From a virus: 57,061 nt of DNA. The position numbers and the translations under genes were made by a program. Location of the stretch: positions 913-57,973 of the IMG/VR virus record IMGVR_UViG_3300030060_005658. One strand, given 5' to 3'. Positions 29,842-38,671 of this stretch are shown piece by piece (positions within the stretch are counted from its first letter, which is position 1; every line of letters starts with the position of its first letter). The notes beneath the pieces are model-generated. The model saw nothing but the letters and a program-made list of their open reading frames with translations. It was not told where the DNA came from and did no database searches.

Positions 29842-30037
29842 TTCTGAACGTTCACATTCAAGTAGTGCTGTTTCTACATTTGCTACTTTATCAGATAGAA
29901 TATTACTTCTATTTGCTAAAAGGGTAGAAAGCGAAGTAGATAATAAAGATGGTAGAGGTTCTAGAGTTACATCAGAACACGTTACAAATGCTGCATTACA
30001 TATGATGACTATTATAGCAGAATTGGAGGAATTATAA
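29798..30037 (+). CDS. Small helical protein
   Basis: 79 residues, overlaps the PC4-like gene by 44 bases. Basic Ser-rich N-terminus, then a helical half with SEHVTNAALHMMTIIAEL that recalls histone-fold helices, but evidence is weak. ATG behind AAGGAGGATTTACG. Confidence 0.6.
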   Translation: MVSKREARQLLKKSNSERSHSSSAVSTFATLSDRILLLFAKRVESEVDNKDGRGSRVTSEHVTNAALHMMTIIAELEEL

Positions 30038-30156
30038 TGGGAAGAATTAAACAGATAAAGATAGCATATGAAGAAGGAAAGTCAGTAGAAGAAATAGCAA
30101 ATAGTTTAGGAATAAAATATTCTGTTGTAAGAAAAATATTATCAAAGGTGGAATAA
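30037..30156 (+). CDS. Mini helix-turn-helix protein
   Basis: 39 residues, almost entirely one HTH: IKIAYEEGKSVEEIANSLG..SVVRKILSK. TAATG overlaps at both ends. Likely a small DNA-binding regulator or a subunit of a neighbour. Confidence 0.7.
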   Translation: MGRIKQIKIAYEEGKSVEEIANSLGIKYSVVRKILSKVE

Positions 30157-31685
30157 TGACTCTAATTGCGTTTTCAAGAATGATGCAAGCAGTTGAGCGT
30201 TCTACACCTTCAAGGTCTGAAACTATCATTAAAGATAGTTGGAGTTCTTTTGATGACCCAGAACTATTAACTAAAATTATGTCTCTTGAATATGAACCTA
30301 CTAATGTTGGTTCAACAAGAGCAAAGAAATGGGTGGCTAAAGCACTAGGATTATTTGATGATGAGTTAGATAACCTTGAATCTCTTTATGGTGACTTTAC
30401 AGAAGGAATCTATTTGGATTCACAAAATAGTGTTGATTCTTCTATTACATTGCGTGAACTAGATAATTTACTTTCAATGGATTGTAGTAGTATTTCTGGT
30501 CCCTCATACCGCCTATTTCAAGAGGCATTATCGCGCATGAGTGGGGTTGAACGTAAGTGGTTCCTTCGTTTTTGGCTACGGAATCCTAGAAATGGTCTTA
30601 GAAAAGGTAATCTAGAAAAGGTGCTTAGTAAGATATATGAAAAGCCTCTAAAGCAAATTCGTAAAGATTTATCATACCATAACCTATCTGAAATTGTTTC
30701 ATATTACATTATGGATGAACAACCTCCGGTGCTTCTATCCTTTGGCCAGTTTATCAAACCAATGTTAGCAAAACCCCTAGTTTCTAAGAAAAAGAAGTTT
30801 AAGGGTGGTATAGTAGATTACAAGTATGATGGTAATAGATACCAAATACATCGTAATAGAGAGTTAGTTATTATTTTCAATAGAAGGGGCAAAGTAGTTA
30901 CAGACCAATATCCTGATGTTGTTAAAGATATATTACAGTGGGAACAAACATCATTTATATTAGATACTGAAATATATCCAATTAATCCTGATGGTAGCCC
31001 TGCTCCACATAAAGTTCTTGGAACTAGAGTTCATTCAAAGAATAAAACAGAAGCAGTAGAAAAGTGTCCTGTAAAGATGGTAATATTTGATGCTATGAAA
31101 GTTGGAGACACAGTTCTTATTGATATGTCTTTGACTGAAAGATTAAATTATATTTCTAATTTCCCTAATCAAGCAACAAGATGGTTAGAACCGGAATCAA
31201 GAAAAGCCTGTTATAATCAAGCAATAGCGGAAGGGTTTGAAGGTATTATGATTAAAAATCCTGATGCTTCTTATGCACCGGGTAAAAGAAGTAATGATTG
31301 GTTAAAACACAAACCACCTCTAATTGAATTAGATGTTGTTGTTTTAGGAGTCAAATATGGTGACGGTAAAAGGTCAGATGTATTTGGTAGTTATTTAATT
31401 GGTGTAAAGGATGGCAATAATTTTCAAAGTATTGGTTGGGTCGGAAGTGGTTTATCCGATTTACAACTAATGAGTTTAACTAGAACACTTCGTAAGCAAA
31501 TAGAATCTTACGATAAAGGTATAATGTTTACATTACCTAGAGTTGTTTTGACAGTTAAATCAGATTTAATATCTACTAATGCAGATGGAACTATTGGGCT
31601 TAGATTCCCTAGAGTTTCATCAATAAGAGATGATAAACCAGTATCAGATATTGATACTATTGAAAGAGTAAAGGAGTTGATATAA
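30156..31685 (+). CDS. lig: ATP-dependent DNA ligase
   Basis: 509 residues, archaeal/eukaryal type. N-terminal helical DNA-binding domain (RNPRNGLRKG near 145), nucleotidyltransferase motif I KYDGNR with Lys223, FNRRGK (motif III region), DTEIYP, EGFEGIMIKNP (motif IV), WLKHKP (motif V), and a C-terminal OB fold with FPR near the end. Seals nicks in replication. The set of motifs is complete. Confidence 0.93.
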   Translation: MTLIAFSRMMQAVERSTPSRSETIIKDSWSSFDDPELLTKIMSLEYEPTNVGSTRAKKWVAKALGLFDDELDNLESLYGDFTEGIYLDSQNSVDSSITLRELDNLLSMDCSSISGPSYRLFQEALSRMSGVERKWFLRFWLRNPRNGLRKGNLEKVLSKIYEKPLKQIRKDLSYHNLSEIVSYYIMDEQPPVLLSFGQFIKPMLAKPLVSKKKKFKGGIVDYKYDGNRYQIHRNRELVIIFNRRGKVVTDQYPDVVKDILQWEQTSFILDTEIYPINPDGSPAPHKVLGTRVHSKNKTEAVEKCPVKMVIFDAMKVGDTVLIDMSLTERLNYISNFPNQATRWLEPESRKACYNQAIAEGFEGIMIKNPDASYAPGKRSNDWLKHKPPLIELDVVVLGVKYGDGKRSDVFGSYLIGVKDGNNFQSIGWVGSGLSDLQLMSLTRTLRKQIESYDKGIMFTLPRVVLTVKSDLISTNADGTIGLRFPRVSSIRDDKPVSDIDTIERVKELI

Positions 31686-32167
31686 TGGTAAAAGTAGGAG
31701 ATTATACATTAATAGGTATGGACCCTTATACAGTAGCAGATATTGTAGAAGGTATTGCATATCTTAGAAAGATTTCAGAAACTAATAAAGGTAGACACAA
31801 AGAGATGAAAGTTGAATTAGTGCCATACTTTGAAGATGGAGAATGGATTATTCCTGAAAAACCACAGCATAGAGAACCTGCCGTAAAGAAAGTTAATATA
31901 CCTACTTTACTTCGGGATGCCGTTGATTTACCTATTTCAAGACCAGCACGACTTTTAATAAATGAAAATCTAGAATCTATATTAATTAGTGCAATAGATA
32001 TTGCAGAACAAAGAGCAAAACATGAAGGTAGTAAAAAAATATATCCTAGACATTGGCCTTTTATAGAAATGAATTGGGAACATATGGACAGACGAGCAAT
32101 CAATAAAGATTACGATGCATATATGGAGAGTGTAATCAATGGTGAAGAAGTGGAAGAAACGGCTTGA
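31685..32167 (+). CDS. Unknown protein following ligase
   Basis: 160 residues, one-base overlap with ligase. Mixed fold: beta N-terminal half, helical LLRDAVDLPISRPARLLINENLESILISAID. No recognised domain. Confidence 0.65.
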   Translation: MVKVGDYTLIGMDPYTVADIVEGIAYLRKISETNKGRHKEMKVELVPYFEDGEWIIPEKPQHREPAVKKVNIPTLLRDAVDLPISRPARLLINENLESILISAIDIAEQRAKHEGSKKIYPRHWPFIEMNWEHMDRRAINKDYDAYMESVINGEEVEETA

Positions 32168-32477
32168 ATCACTAAGAAATGATTATGAAGACGTAACTCA
32201 ATTTATTTTTATGGTGTATGGCCCGTTTGGTGAAAGAGATTTTAAGATTTTAGAATATTCTTTAAAAGATATATTAAATGAAAAAGAATCATTTTATATT
32301 TTCGATGATGTAAATAGAAAAGATGCGGAGACATTTAATATTTTTGAAGGATTATCTTTTCAATTATTTGTTGGGGGAAAACTAGATGAATATACTCAAA
32401 CAGCAGTTACTAATACTTTAGTTGAAGGGTTTAATTATTTAAGAATAAAAGCAGAATTTTATGGAGTTGTATCTTAA
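32139..32477 (+). CDS. Unknown small protein
   Basis: 112 residues, overlaps the previous gene by 29 bases. Basic start, then alternating strands (FIFMVYGPFGERDFKILEY) and helices. Ends in TAATG overlap. No known domain. Confidence 0.6.
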   Translation: MVKKWKKRLESLRNDYEDVTQFIFMVYGPFGERDFKILEYSLKDILNEKESFYIFDDVNRKDAETFNIFEGLSFQLFVGGKLDEYTQTAVTNTLVEGFNYLRIKAEFYGVVS

Positions 32478-32878
32478 TGTTTACTAAAGAACAACTACAA
32501 GGAATTTTACTTTCTTTACCGAAATGTGAAATACATATTAACCAAGCAAATAATATTGATATTGGTTATCGTGTGCGTCTAAGAATAAATTTTAGAGCCT
32601 CTTCTGGTGATTTTTTGTTAGCCCTCCAAAGAACACTAACTCAATATGAGATTAAATCAACCTTCAAGGAAATAGAACATAAGAGTAGACCTAAGCCTAT
32701 TCTTAGAGTAAGTGGACATAGAGATGTTTATTTACTTTCTAAATTAATACCTGATTTACCAGATGCCAAAAATGAATGGAAGAAAAATCTAGAAATAATT
32801 AATATTGTTTCTAGTGGTCAGCACTTAGAATTGTCTGGCCTTGAGAGAATATTTGAATTAAAGGAAGTGTTAGGCTGA
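32477..32878 (+). CDS. Unknown protein, LAGLIDADG-like strand/helix order
   Basis: 133 residues. YRVRLRINFRASSGDFLLALQRTL.. and PILRVSGHRDVYLLSKLIPDL give the strand-helix order of a single LAGLIDADG domain, but the catalytic signature is absent, so nuclease function is doubtful. Its stop overlaps a CTG that I take as the next start (CTGA). Confidence 0.5.
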   Translation: MFTKEQLQGILLSLPKCEIHINQANNIDIGYRVRLRINFRASSGDFLLALQRTLTQYEIKSTFKEIEHKSRPKPILRVSGHRDVYLLSKLIPDLPDAKNEWKKNLEIINIVSSGQHLELSGLERIFELKEVLG

Positions 32879-33726
32879 GTTTTTTAAGTGTTGCTAAAAG
32901 AGAAAAACCGATTATAATTACAGGAAAGGCTGGCACAGGTAAAACAACTAAAGCATTAGAAATGTTTGAGAATAGTCCAACAATTCTTTATGCTAATGAA
33001 GTTGATTACTTAGATATATTTTCTATACCAACAGATGTTGGATTCTTAATAGAAGATGTTCATTTTAAACCTAAAACAGATAATATTATGCGTATTATAA
33101 ATAATTATAAAGGGCAGGTAGTATTGACTTCTATGAATGAAAAGGATATTCCTGCTAAGATTAAAAACGCTTGTAAAAAGAAAAGAGCAGGAACTAAAAC
33201 ATTATTACAGGATTCTATCAAAGAATTGGCTCCTCATTCAGATGAACCGAAAAACTATGATATTAGTGTATTTGATATTGTTAATCAATATCTTAGGTCT
33301 AAAAATAGGGATGATATAAGAGAATTATTATTACTTAAACGTCCTCCTGATACCCAGATTCTAACATGGTTGAATGAAAATATTCATCCAAATAAAATAT
33401 CATGGATAGACCATAGTGTAAAAAGAAAATGGAGTTCAGATTATTTCTATTCGTTGCTCGCTTATACTCATAGTGGTGAGCATTATACTAGATTACAATT
33501 TCCAAAGCGTCGTAGTTATAGTGAAATACCTAAAATTTGTAGACGTTTAGGATTAAAGAAAGAAGAAAGTTATTTACTTAGCCAATTATTTAAAGATGAA
33601 GAATTTAAGGAATGGGCAAAAAAGAAACTAGATAATAGTCAATGTAGATTATTAGGTCTAGGAGAAAAGAAAAGGCGTAAGAAAACTACGCCAATAATAG
33701 CGGAGGTGTCACTTAATGAGTGGTAA
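32875..33726 (+). CDS. P-loop ATPase, clamp-loader-like, probable CTG start
   Basis: 283 residues if begun at CTG 32875 (CTGA overlap with the preceding stop, AAGTG site four bases further upstream). This start keeps the Walker A loop GKAGTGKTT near residue 20; the first ATG (32962) would delete it. Walker B FLIEDVHF follows. C-terminal part is helical. Placed just before the RFC small subunit; it may be the large clamp-loader partner or a helicase loader. The class is not firmly recognised. Confidence 0.75.
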   Translation: MSFLSVAKREKPIIITGKAGTGKTTKALEMFENSPTILYANEVDYLDIFSIPTDVGFLIEDVHFKPKTDNIMRIINNYKGQVVLTSMNEKDIPAKIKNACKKKRAGTKTLLQDSIKELAPHSDEPKNYDISVFDIVNQYLRSKNRDDIRELLLLKRPPDTQILTWLNENIHPNKISWIDHSVKRKWSSDYFYSLLAYTHSGEHYTRLQFPKRRSYSEIPKICRRLGLKKEESYLLSQLFKDEEFKEWAKKKLDNSQCRLLGLGEKKRRKKTTPIIAEVSLNEW

Positions 33727-34033
33727 ACATTTTCAACCAAGCAAATCAAGAAAAAGACACCAACAGGAAAGATATATCAATTCTGCACTACAAATGTGGT
33801 TTGATAATAATGGTGAAGAAGAATTTACCACAAGAACATTAATGTCTTTATTTATAGAAAATAAAGATAAATATAAAAGTTCCTTCAAAGGAATTAAAAA
33901 TTTAAGAAATATACCCACAGTTTATGTGGTATCAAGATATATTTCTACATTGCCTTATATATCTAAGGTATGTGATAGTAAATCGTTATGGAAAATAGAT
34001 GGTGATAAATATGTTATGGACAGAAAAGTATAG
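33716..34033 (+). CDS. Small basic protein with possible winged helix
   Basis: 105 residues. Basic start (HFQPSKSRKRHQQERY), then helices and TVYVVSRYISTLPYISKVCDSKSLWKID, suggestive of a winged-helix domain. Overlaps the ATPase gene and the RFC gene. Function unknown. Confidence 0.65.
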   Translation: MSGKHFQPSKSRKRHQQERYINSALQMWFDNNGEEEFTTRTLMSLFIENKDKYKSSFKGIKNLRNIPTVYVVSRYISTLPYISKVCDSKSLWKIDGDKYVMDRKV

Positions 34034-34922
34034 ACCGAGAAAAATAAATCAAATTGTAGGACAACATCAATTTGTTATAGATGCAGAAACATGGATTGAA
34101 AATAAGAATATGCCTAATGTATTAGCGTATGGTAAAGCCGGAACTGGTAAAACTAGTGCTGCTATGGCTCTTGCTATTGAATTATTAGGTGATGATTTCA
34201 AAGATAATTTTTATGAAATTAATGCTAGTGATGATAGGCGATTAGAAATAGTTAGAACAAATATTAAAGAAATCGCACAAACTGGTAAGTATGGTGATGT
34301 TCCGTTTAAGATTATTCTTTTGGATGAAATGGATGGAATGACTAATGATGCCCAAAATGCATTGAAAAGAATCATGGAAAGATACAGTGAAAATATTAGG
34401 TTCTTTATTACATGTAATGATAGAAGTAAGATTATATTCCCATTACAATCTAGGTGTGCTAACTACCACTTTAAACCTCTCAATGATATGCAAATGAAGG
34501 ACTTACTTTGTAACATTGCTAAAACAGAAGAAAACAAAGTTTATGACGATAAAGAAATGGAGGGTTTTATATACACGCTTCGGGGAGATATGCGTAGAGG
34601 GATTACCCAGTTACAGGCTAGTATTCATTCAAATACCCCTCTAAGTAAACAAATAGATAATGCTCTAGAAAAACCTAGAGAGATTTTGAATAAGATTGTT
34701 GATTCTGATTTGGATAGTGCATTAGATATGTTACATGATTTAATCTATGAAGGTAGAAATATTAAAAATATTTGTGGTGATTTACACGATTGTATTATAA
34801 CTGCTGAAATGGAAGCACCAAAGAAATATAAACTATTGAGAGTTATTGGAGAATCTGAATGGAGAGCAAATAATATGACTCCAAGAGTTTTAGCATCATG
34901 GATGATAGGACAAATGAGGTGA
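34011..34922 (+). CDS. rfcS: Replication factor C small subunit (clamp loader)
   Basis: 303 residues from ATG 34011 behind GGTGATAAAT. WTEKYRPRK start, Walker A GKAGTGKTS, Walker B LLDEMDGM, sensor 1 FITCND, SRC motif (QSRC), sensor 2 GDMRRGITQLQA. All RFC-box features are present. It loads the clamp at primed sites, and likely works with the 32875 product. Confidence 0.93.
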   Translation: MLWTEKYRPRKINQIVGQHQFVIDAETWIENKNMPNVLAYGKAGTGKTSAAMALAIELLGDDFKDNFYEINASDDRRLEIVRTNIKEIAQTGKYGDVPFKIILLDEMDGMTNDAQNALKRIMERYSENIRFFITCNDRSKIIFPLQSRCANYHFKPLNDMQMKDLLCNIAKTEENKVYDDKEMEGFIYTLRGDMRRGITQLQASIHSNTPLSKQIDNALEKPREILNKIVDSDLDSALDMLHDLIYEGRNIKNICGDLHDCIITAEMEAPKKYKLLRVIGESEWRANNMTPRVLASWMIGQMR

Positions 34923-34926
34923 TTAA

Positions 34927-35151
34927 ATGGATAAAGAACTTATTAGAAAGTGTATTACTTATCTATCTATAATTGAATCAATGGAAGAAATAGATAAAAA
35001 ATGGTATCAAAAGGTTTTCAGAAACCATGAAGATTGGGAGCAAGGATTACCCCAAACAATAGAAGATTTAAAACAACTACAAGAGATTATGAAAAACGCT
35101 GTTGTAATACAACAACAGCAACAACAACAAGAAAAGAAGGTGATTGGCTGA
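34927..35151 (+). CDS. Helical protein with poly-Gln stretch
   Basis: 74 residues. Helical, ending in seven Gln (encoded by a CAA/CAG repeat, 35110-35130) and KKVIG. Slippage at the repeat may vary its length. Its stop overlaps the CTG start of the next gene. Confidence 0.7.
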   Translation: MDKELIRKCITYLSIIESMEEIDKKWYQKVFRNHEDWEQGLPQTIEDLKQLQEIMKNAVVIQQQQQQQEKKVIG

Positions 35152-35288
35152 AGTGCTGTAATAAGCCAATGACTATCCTCCATGTGGAGGAAAAACCACT
35201 TAATGTCGTATTTATATGCGAATTTTGTGGAAGGCAGTATGAAAGCAAAAAGAAAAAAGAAAACAGGAATGTGATAAAATGGACATGA
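35148..35288 (+). CDS. Zinc-ribbon mini-protein, CTG start
   Basis: 46 residues if begun at CTG 35148, three bases after AAGGTGAT and overlapping the previous TGA (CTGA). The product has CC near the N-terminus and CEFCG, a zinc ribbon; starting at the first ATG (35172) would lose the first Cys pair. The stop lies nine bases into the RPA-like gene. Confidence 0.65.
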   Translation: MKCCNKPMTILHVEEKPLNVVFICEFCGRQYESKKKKENRNVIKWT

Positions 35289-36517
35289 ATGAAAATATAA
35301 AAGAACAAGTGAGAAAGGCCGCAGGTCTTTTAGGAATGAATGAAGAAGAAGGTATGGAGAAGTTTATGACTATCGTAAAAGATAATAACTTAACTCTACC
35401 AAATGATGAAACACTGGCAGTAAGCCTTTGGCGACAATACTTTATGAGCGCAAAAACATCAAAGACGACAGAAAGAAAGGGAAATACAGGTTCTCTTGTA
35501 AAGAAATGTTTTGGTTTCTTTATCAGTATAGATGAAGCAAGAAACATTAATGAAAACCTTAGAAACCGTCTTTTGGCAGAATACCGTCGAGATGCAAATG
35601 CTACATTAAGTAGTGGAAAGATTGCTATTGCAGAAGAATTGGCAGATGGTAAGTTTAATATTACTAGATACCATGATGGTGAAGAACAACAGATTAGTAA
35701 GAATACTATGCCTTCTGGTAACGTAGAAGTAGAAGATGGAGTTTATCTAATTGCTTTGGATAATAATAAGACAAAGTATAATTCAATGGATAAAAATCCG
35801 TCATATGGAACCCCATTGCCAGAATTTAATTGGCGTAGGTATGGTATTTTTGTAGGAAGAGTAGATAGTGGTGATGTTATGGTTTGGAACTTTTCATACC
35901 GTAATGAAGCCTGTAAGAACTTTAATGCAGGAACATTTAATTGGGTTCATTTTGATGCTATACCAAATGATAATCAGCGTCTTAATGGATTTACAGATGG
36001 GACATTTAATAGTTTGAAGTTTAATACAGATTTAGATACTTCTGATGAAATGTATGTTGATGTTTCTTCTCAGAACTTTGTTAGTATTCTAGCAGAAACT
36101 AATTCTGATAAGGTTGTTACTCTAATGGAATTAGAACGTATTCATCAACAAAATCAGATGAAGGATTGGGGAGAACGATATGTTATTACCGATGGTAGTG
36201 TAGTTAATATTAATATGAGGGCTACTTCTAATGGTAATAGAATTCTATCTATTACTGACTTAAATTCTGACTTTGATTATGAAGGAGATTCTTGGGGAAG
36301 CACTACTTGTTGGGTTCCATCTGAAATGAATATTGATTTTGGTATTGGTTCTCAAGTATTACTAGTTGGAAGAACTTCTCAAGGAACTGATGAAAATGGA
36401 ATGTTAAGGCCAGTAAGTATTAATGTTTCAGGATTATATGTTTTAGAGCGTCGTGGTTCTGTATCTTTTGATGTTCCACAAGATATTGAAGAAGATACTG
36501 ATTGGTTTAGCGTTTAA
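35279..36517 (+). CDS. RPA-like single-stranded DNA binding protein
   Basis: 412 residues. N-terminal helical region (KAAGLLGMNEEEGMEKFM), several beta-barrel-like blocks (RYGIFVGRVDSGDVMVWNF, FGIGSQVLLVGRTSQG..PVSINVSGLYVLE) as in archaeal RPA OB folds. No clear zinc finger. An acidic tail (QDIEEDTDWFSV) like that used by single-strand binding proteins to recruit partners. OB-fold call is from pattern. Confidence 0.65.
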   Translation: MDMNENIKEQVRKAAGLLGMNEEEGMEKFMTIVKDNNLTLPNDETLAVSLWRQYFMSAKTSKTTERKGNTGSLVKKCFGFFISIDEARNINENLRNRLLAEYRRDANATLSSGKIAIAEELADGKFNITRYHDGEEQQISKNTMPSGNVEVEDGVYLIALDNNKTKYNSMDKNPSYGTPLPEFNWRRYGIFVGRVDSGDVMVWNFSYRNEACKNFNAGTFNWVHFDAIPNDNQRLNGFTDGTFNSLKFNTDLDTSDEMYVDVSSQNFVSILAETNSDKVVTLMELERIHQQNQMKDWGERYVITDGSVVNINMRATSNGNRILSITDLNSDFDYEGDSWGSTTCWVPSEMNIDFGIGSQVLLVGRTSQGTDENGMLRPVSINVSGLYVLERRGSVSFDVPQDIEEDTDWFSV

Positions 36518-36526
36518 GGTGAGTAA

Positions 36527-36748
36527 ATGACTACAATTATTAAGAAAGATAATTTTATCTTCGACTTAAAGGAGGTGGAATTTATTACTTGGTCACATAA
36601 TCATGATGATGGCCGTTGGTTTATTAAATTTCATTTACCTTCTGGTAAAGAATGTAGAGTTAAAGTAGAAGAAAAAGAAGAAGTTGATGAAATTATTGAT
36701 AAATGGAATGCAATTAAAGATGGTGATTATAATGAGTTGGACGACTAA
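36527..36748 (+). CDS. Small beta-rich protein
   Basis: 73 residues: FIFDLKEVEFITW..RWFIKFHLPSGKECRVKVE, three or four strands then a helix. No domain recognised. Overlaps the RadA-like gene by 17 bases. Confidence 0.6.
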   Translation: MTTIIKKDNFIFDLKEVEFITWSHNHDDGRWFIKFHLPSGKECRVKVEEKEEVDEIIDKWNAIKDGDYNELDD

Positions 36749-37574
36749 AAAGGATAATGATACAGCAGTAGATACAAATGTTATAGCCGAAGCAAAGAAA
36801 GTTACTTTCGATGCTAGGCAAAAACGTTTTAATGCGAGTTTTAAAGAGTTGTTAAAGCAACAACAAGAGAAGAAAACTTCTCGACTTGTATTAGGTATTT
36901 GGGGAGAACCAAAGACCGGTAAAACTGGAATAGCATTAGATTTTCCTGAAAGACCTATTAGGGTTTTAGATTGGGATAGAGGTGTTGAATCTACATGGCG
37001 CGAATGCCACGATGCAACAGATAGAATACAGATATTTTGTCCTATTGTTATGAATGCAGATAATCAAATTGATATTACTAAAAGCGAAGATAATTCACAT
37101 GACTTCGTTAGATATGTAAGACAGGAGATTCAAGATGGATTGGACCCTATTTTTATTATTGATGGTGTTGATACTTGGTTTGATTCTTGTATTTACAAAG
37201 TTAATCCTAACCCTACAATCGTAACAAAAATGATGCCATATCAATATGGCCCTAGAAATAAAACATTCTATCATTTGTTAGAAGCGATTTATAATCTAGA
37301 TTGTGATGTAATTTATATTACTCACGAAATGGAAAGATATGTAGATAATGCACCCGTTGGTGTTCAACCTGCATGGAAAGATTGGGGTGGAAAACTAGAA
37401 CAAGAAATACATTGTTATAGAAAGAAACTTAAGGGTCAAATATTATATCAAGCAGAATTAGTTGGTAGTAGAACCAATGGTAATTTAGTTGGTAAAGTAT
37501 GGACTGTAAGAGAAGGTTCTCCACCTAATATCAAGTGGAATGGAATAACTGAATTACAAGAAGGCAAGATATAA
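36732..37574 (+). CDS. RadA/Sak4-like recombination ATPase
   Basis: 280 residues from ATG 36732 behind GGTGATTATA. Walker A GEPKTGKTG (about residue 58), DWDRGVEST, Walker B PIFIIDGVDTW, VIYITHEMERY (switch-like). This is the AAA_24/Sak4 form of RecA proteins found in phages, which anneal single strands and assist recombination. No N-terminal helix-hairpin-helix. Its MSW start is not followed by the tag pattern. Confidence 0.8.
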   Translation: MSWTTKKDNDTAVDTNVIAEAKKVTFDARQKRFNASFKELLKQQQEKKTSRLVLGIWGEPKTGKTGIALDFPERPIRVLDWDRGVESTWRECHDATDRIQIFCPIVMNADNQIDITKSEDNSHDFVRYVRQEIQDGLDPIFIIDGVDTWFDSCIYKVNPNPTIVTKMMPYQYGPRNKTFYHLLEAIYNLDCDVIYITHEMERYVDNAPVGVQPAWKDWGGKLEQEIHCYRKKLKGQILYQAELVGSRTNGNLVGKVWTVREGSPPNIKWNGITELQEGKI

Positions 37575-37909
37575 TGGATTTAAATCAATATCAAGAGGCT
37601 GCGTGTAAAACTGCTATATTTCCCACTGATAATAGCCTTCTGTATCTTACTTTAGGTTTATGTGGTGAATCCGGTGAAGTCGCTGAGAAGATAAAGAAAC
37701 ATATAAGAGATTCTGGTTCTTTACAAAATACATATCCATTACATTACAAAGAAGCGTTAGTTCGTGAGTTAGGTGATGTATTATGGTATCTTGCTAATTT
37801 AGCAAAAGAACTAAATGTTAATTTAGATTACGTGGCTAAAATAAACATAGAAAAAATTCAGAAAAGAATGGAAAATAATACACTGAAAGGTGATGGTGAT
37901 AATAGATGA
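37574..37909 (+). CDS. MazG-like nucleotide pyrophosphohydrolase
   Basis: 111 residues. LGLCGESGEVAEKIKKH and ELGDVLWYLANLAKELN hold the ExxE..ExxD metal ligands of the MazG fold. Would hydrolyse NTPs or dNTPs, fitting the nucleotide-supply theme with RNR. Confidence 0.85.
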   Translation: MDLNQYQEAACKTAIFPTDNSLLYLTLGLCGESGEVAEKIKKHIRDSGSLQNTYPLHYKEALVRELGDVLWYLANLAKELNVNLDYVAKINIEKIQKRMENNTLKGDGDNR

Positions 37910-38670
37910 AATTTAATTGTGATGCAAAAGAACTTATGGATGCAATAGAATCAACAACATTAAAAGGTAAATACAAATATGGTGATGGATTAAAATCTAA
38001 ATCTATTGGTGATTACTGTTATATGAAAACAATTGGTAATGAATTAACATTACAAAATTCAGATAATACAACGGCAGTAAGAGTAAAGTTAGAAGTAGAT
38101 GCTAATGAATCCGGCCAATGCACAGTAGAAATATCTAGAATGATTAAGTATTTGAAGAATATTAAGGGTAGTATTACCTTTACTAAAACAGACCATATTA
38201 AGATTAATTCTGGTAATGCTAATGTAAGTTTGCCAGTTGTTGTTGTTCATCCTAGTATAGATATGATTACAAAGCATGAAAATAGAATTAAGGATATTGA
38301 GTTTGGTAATCCTGAATATTTACCTGCATGGGGTAAAGTAGAATACGAAGCCGGTATTGGTTTAAATTCTGCAAATATTCAAGAGACAATGAAAGCAGTT
38401 GAAAGTGTTGGTTCTGGTGTATTTAAATTAGATTTTGATGGTGAGTCATTGACTATATCATCTTCTAAATTAAATGAATCATATTCAGAAGTCCTTGAGT
38501 TTGGTGAAAAACTATGGGCTGCTTATGGTGAAGAGGCAACAGTAGAAGTTGTATTACCATTTCATAATTTTTATGATGGTATTTTTATGATGTATTTGAA
38601 GGATGAATGTCCAATTTTGTTCGATGATGGAAAGTGTTCTATTATTCGTGCGCCTTATATGGGGAATTAA
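37906..38670 (+). CDS. pcn: PCNA-like sliding clamp
   Basis: 254 residues, the usual clamp length. Two-domain layout with beta strands and helices; C-terminal block VEVVLPFHNFYDG..CPILFDDGKCSIIRAPY matches the conserved clamp end. Lies between nucleotide metabolism and PolB. Partners with PIP-like motifs are encoded nearby (PolB C-terminus, 44627 peptide). Confidence 0.85.
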   Translation: MKFNCDAKELMDAIESTTLKGKYKYGDGLKSKSIGDYCYMKTIGNELTLQNSDNTTAVRVKLEVDANESGQCTVEISRMIKYLKNIKGSITFTKTDHIKINSGNANVSLPVVVVHPSIDMITKHENRIKDIEFGNPEYLPAWGKVEYEAGIGLNSANIQETMKAVESVGSGVFKLDFDGESLTISSSKLNESYSEVLEFGEKLWAAYGEEATVEVVLPFHNFYDGIFMMYLKDECPILFDDGKCSIIRAPYMGN

Positions 38671-38671
38671 T

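Noticed and set aside
35034-35147. Upstream extension of the 35148 zinc mini-gene
   Set aside because: This part is a shadow of the poly-Gln gene in a different frame and encodes a Thr-rich artefact of the CAA repeat. The ribosome site and CTGA overlap point to 35148.
36732-37574. Tag call on the RadA-like gene starting MSWTTKK
   Set aside because: It has the M-S-W start but no hydrophobic pair followed by Lys.
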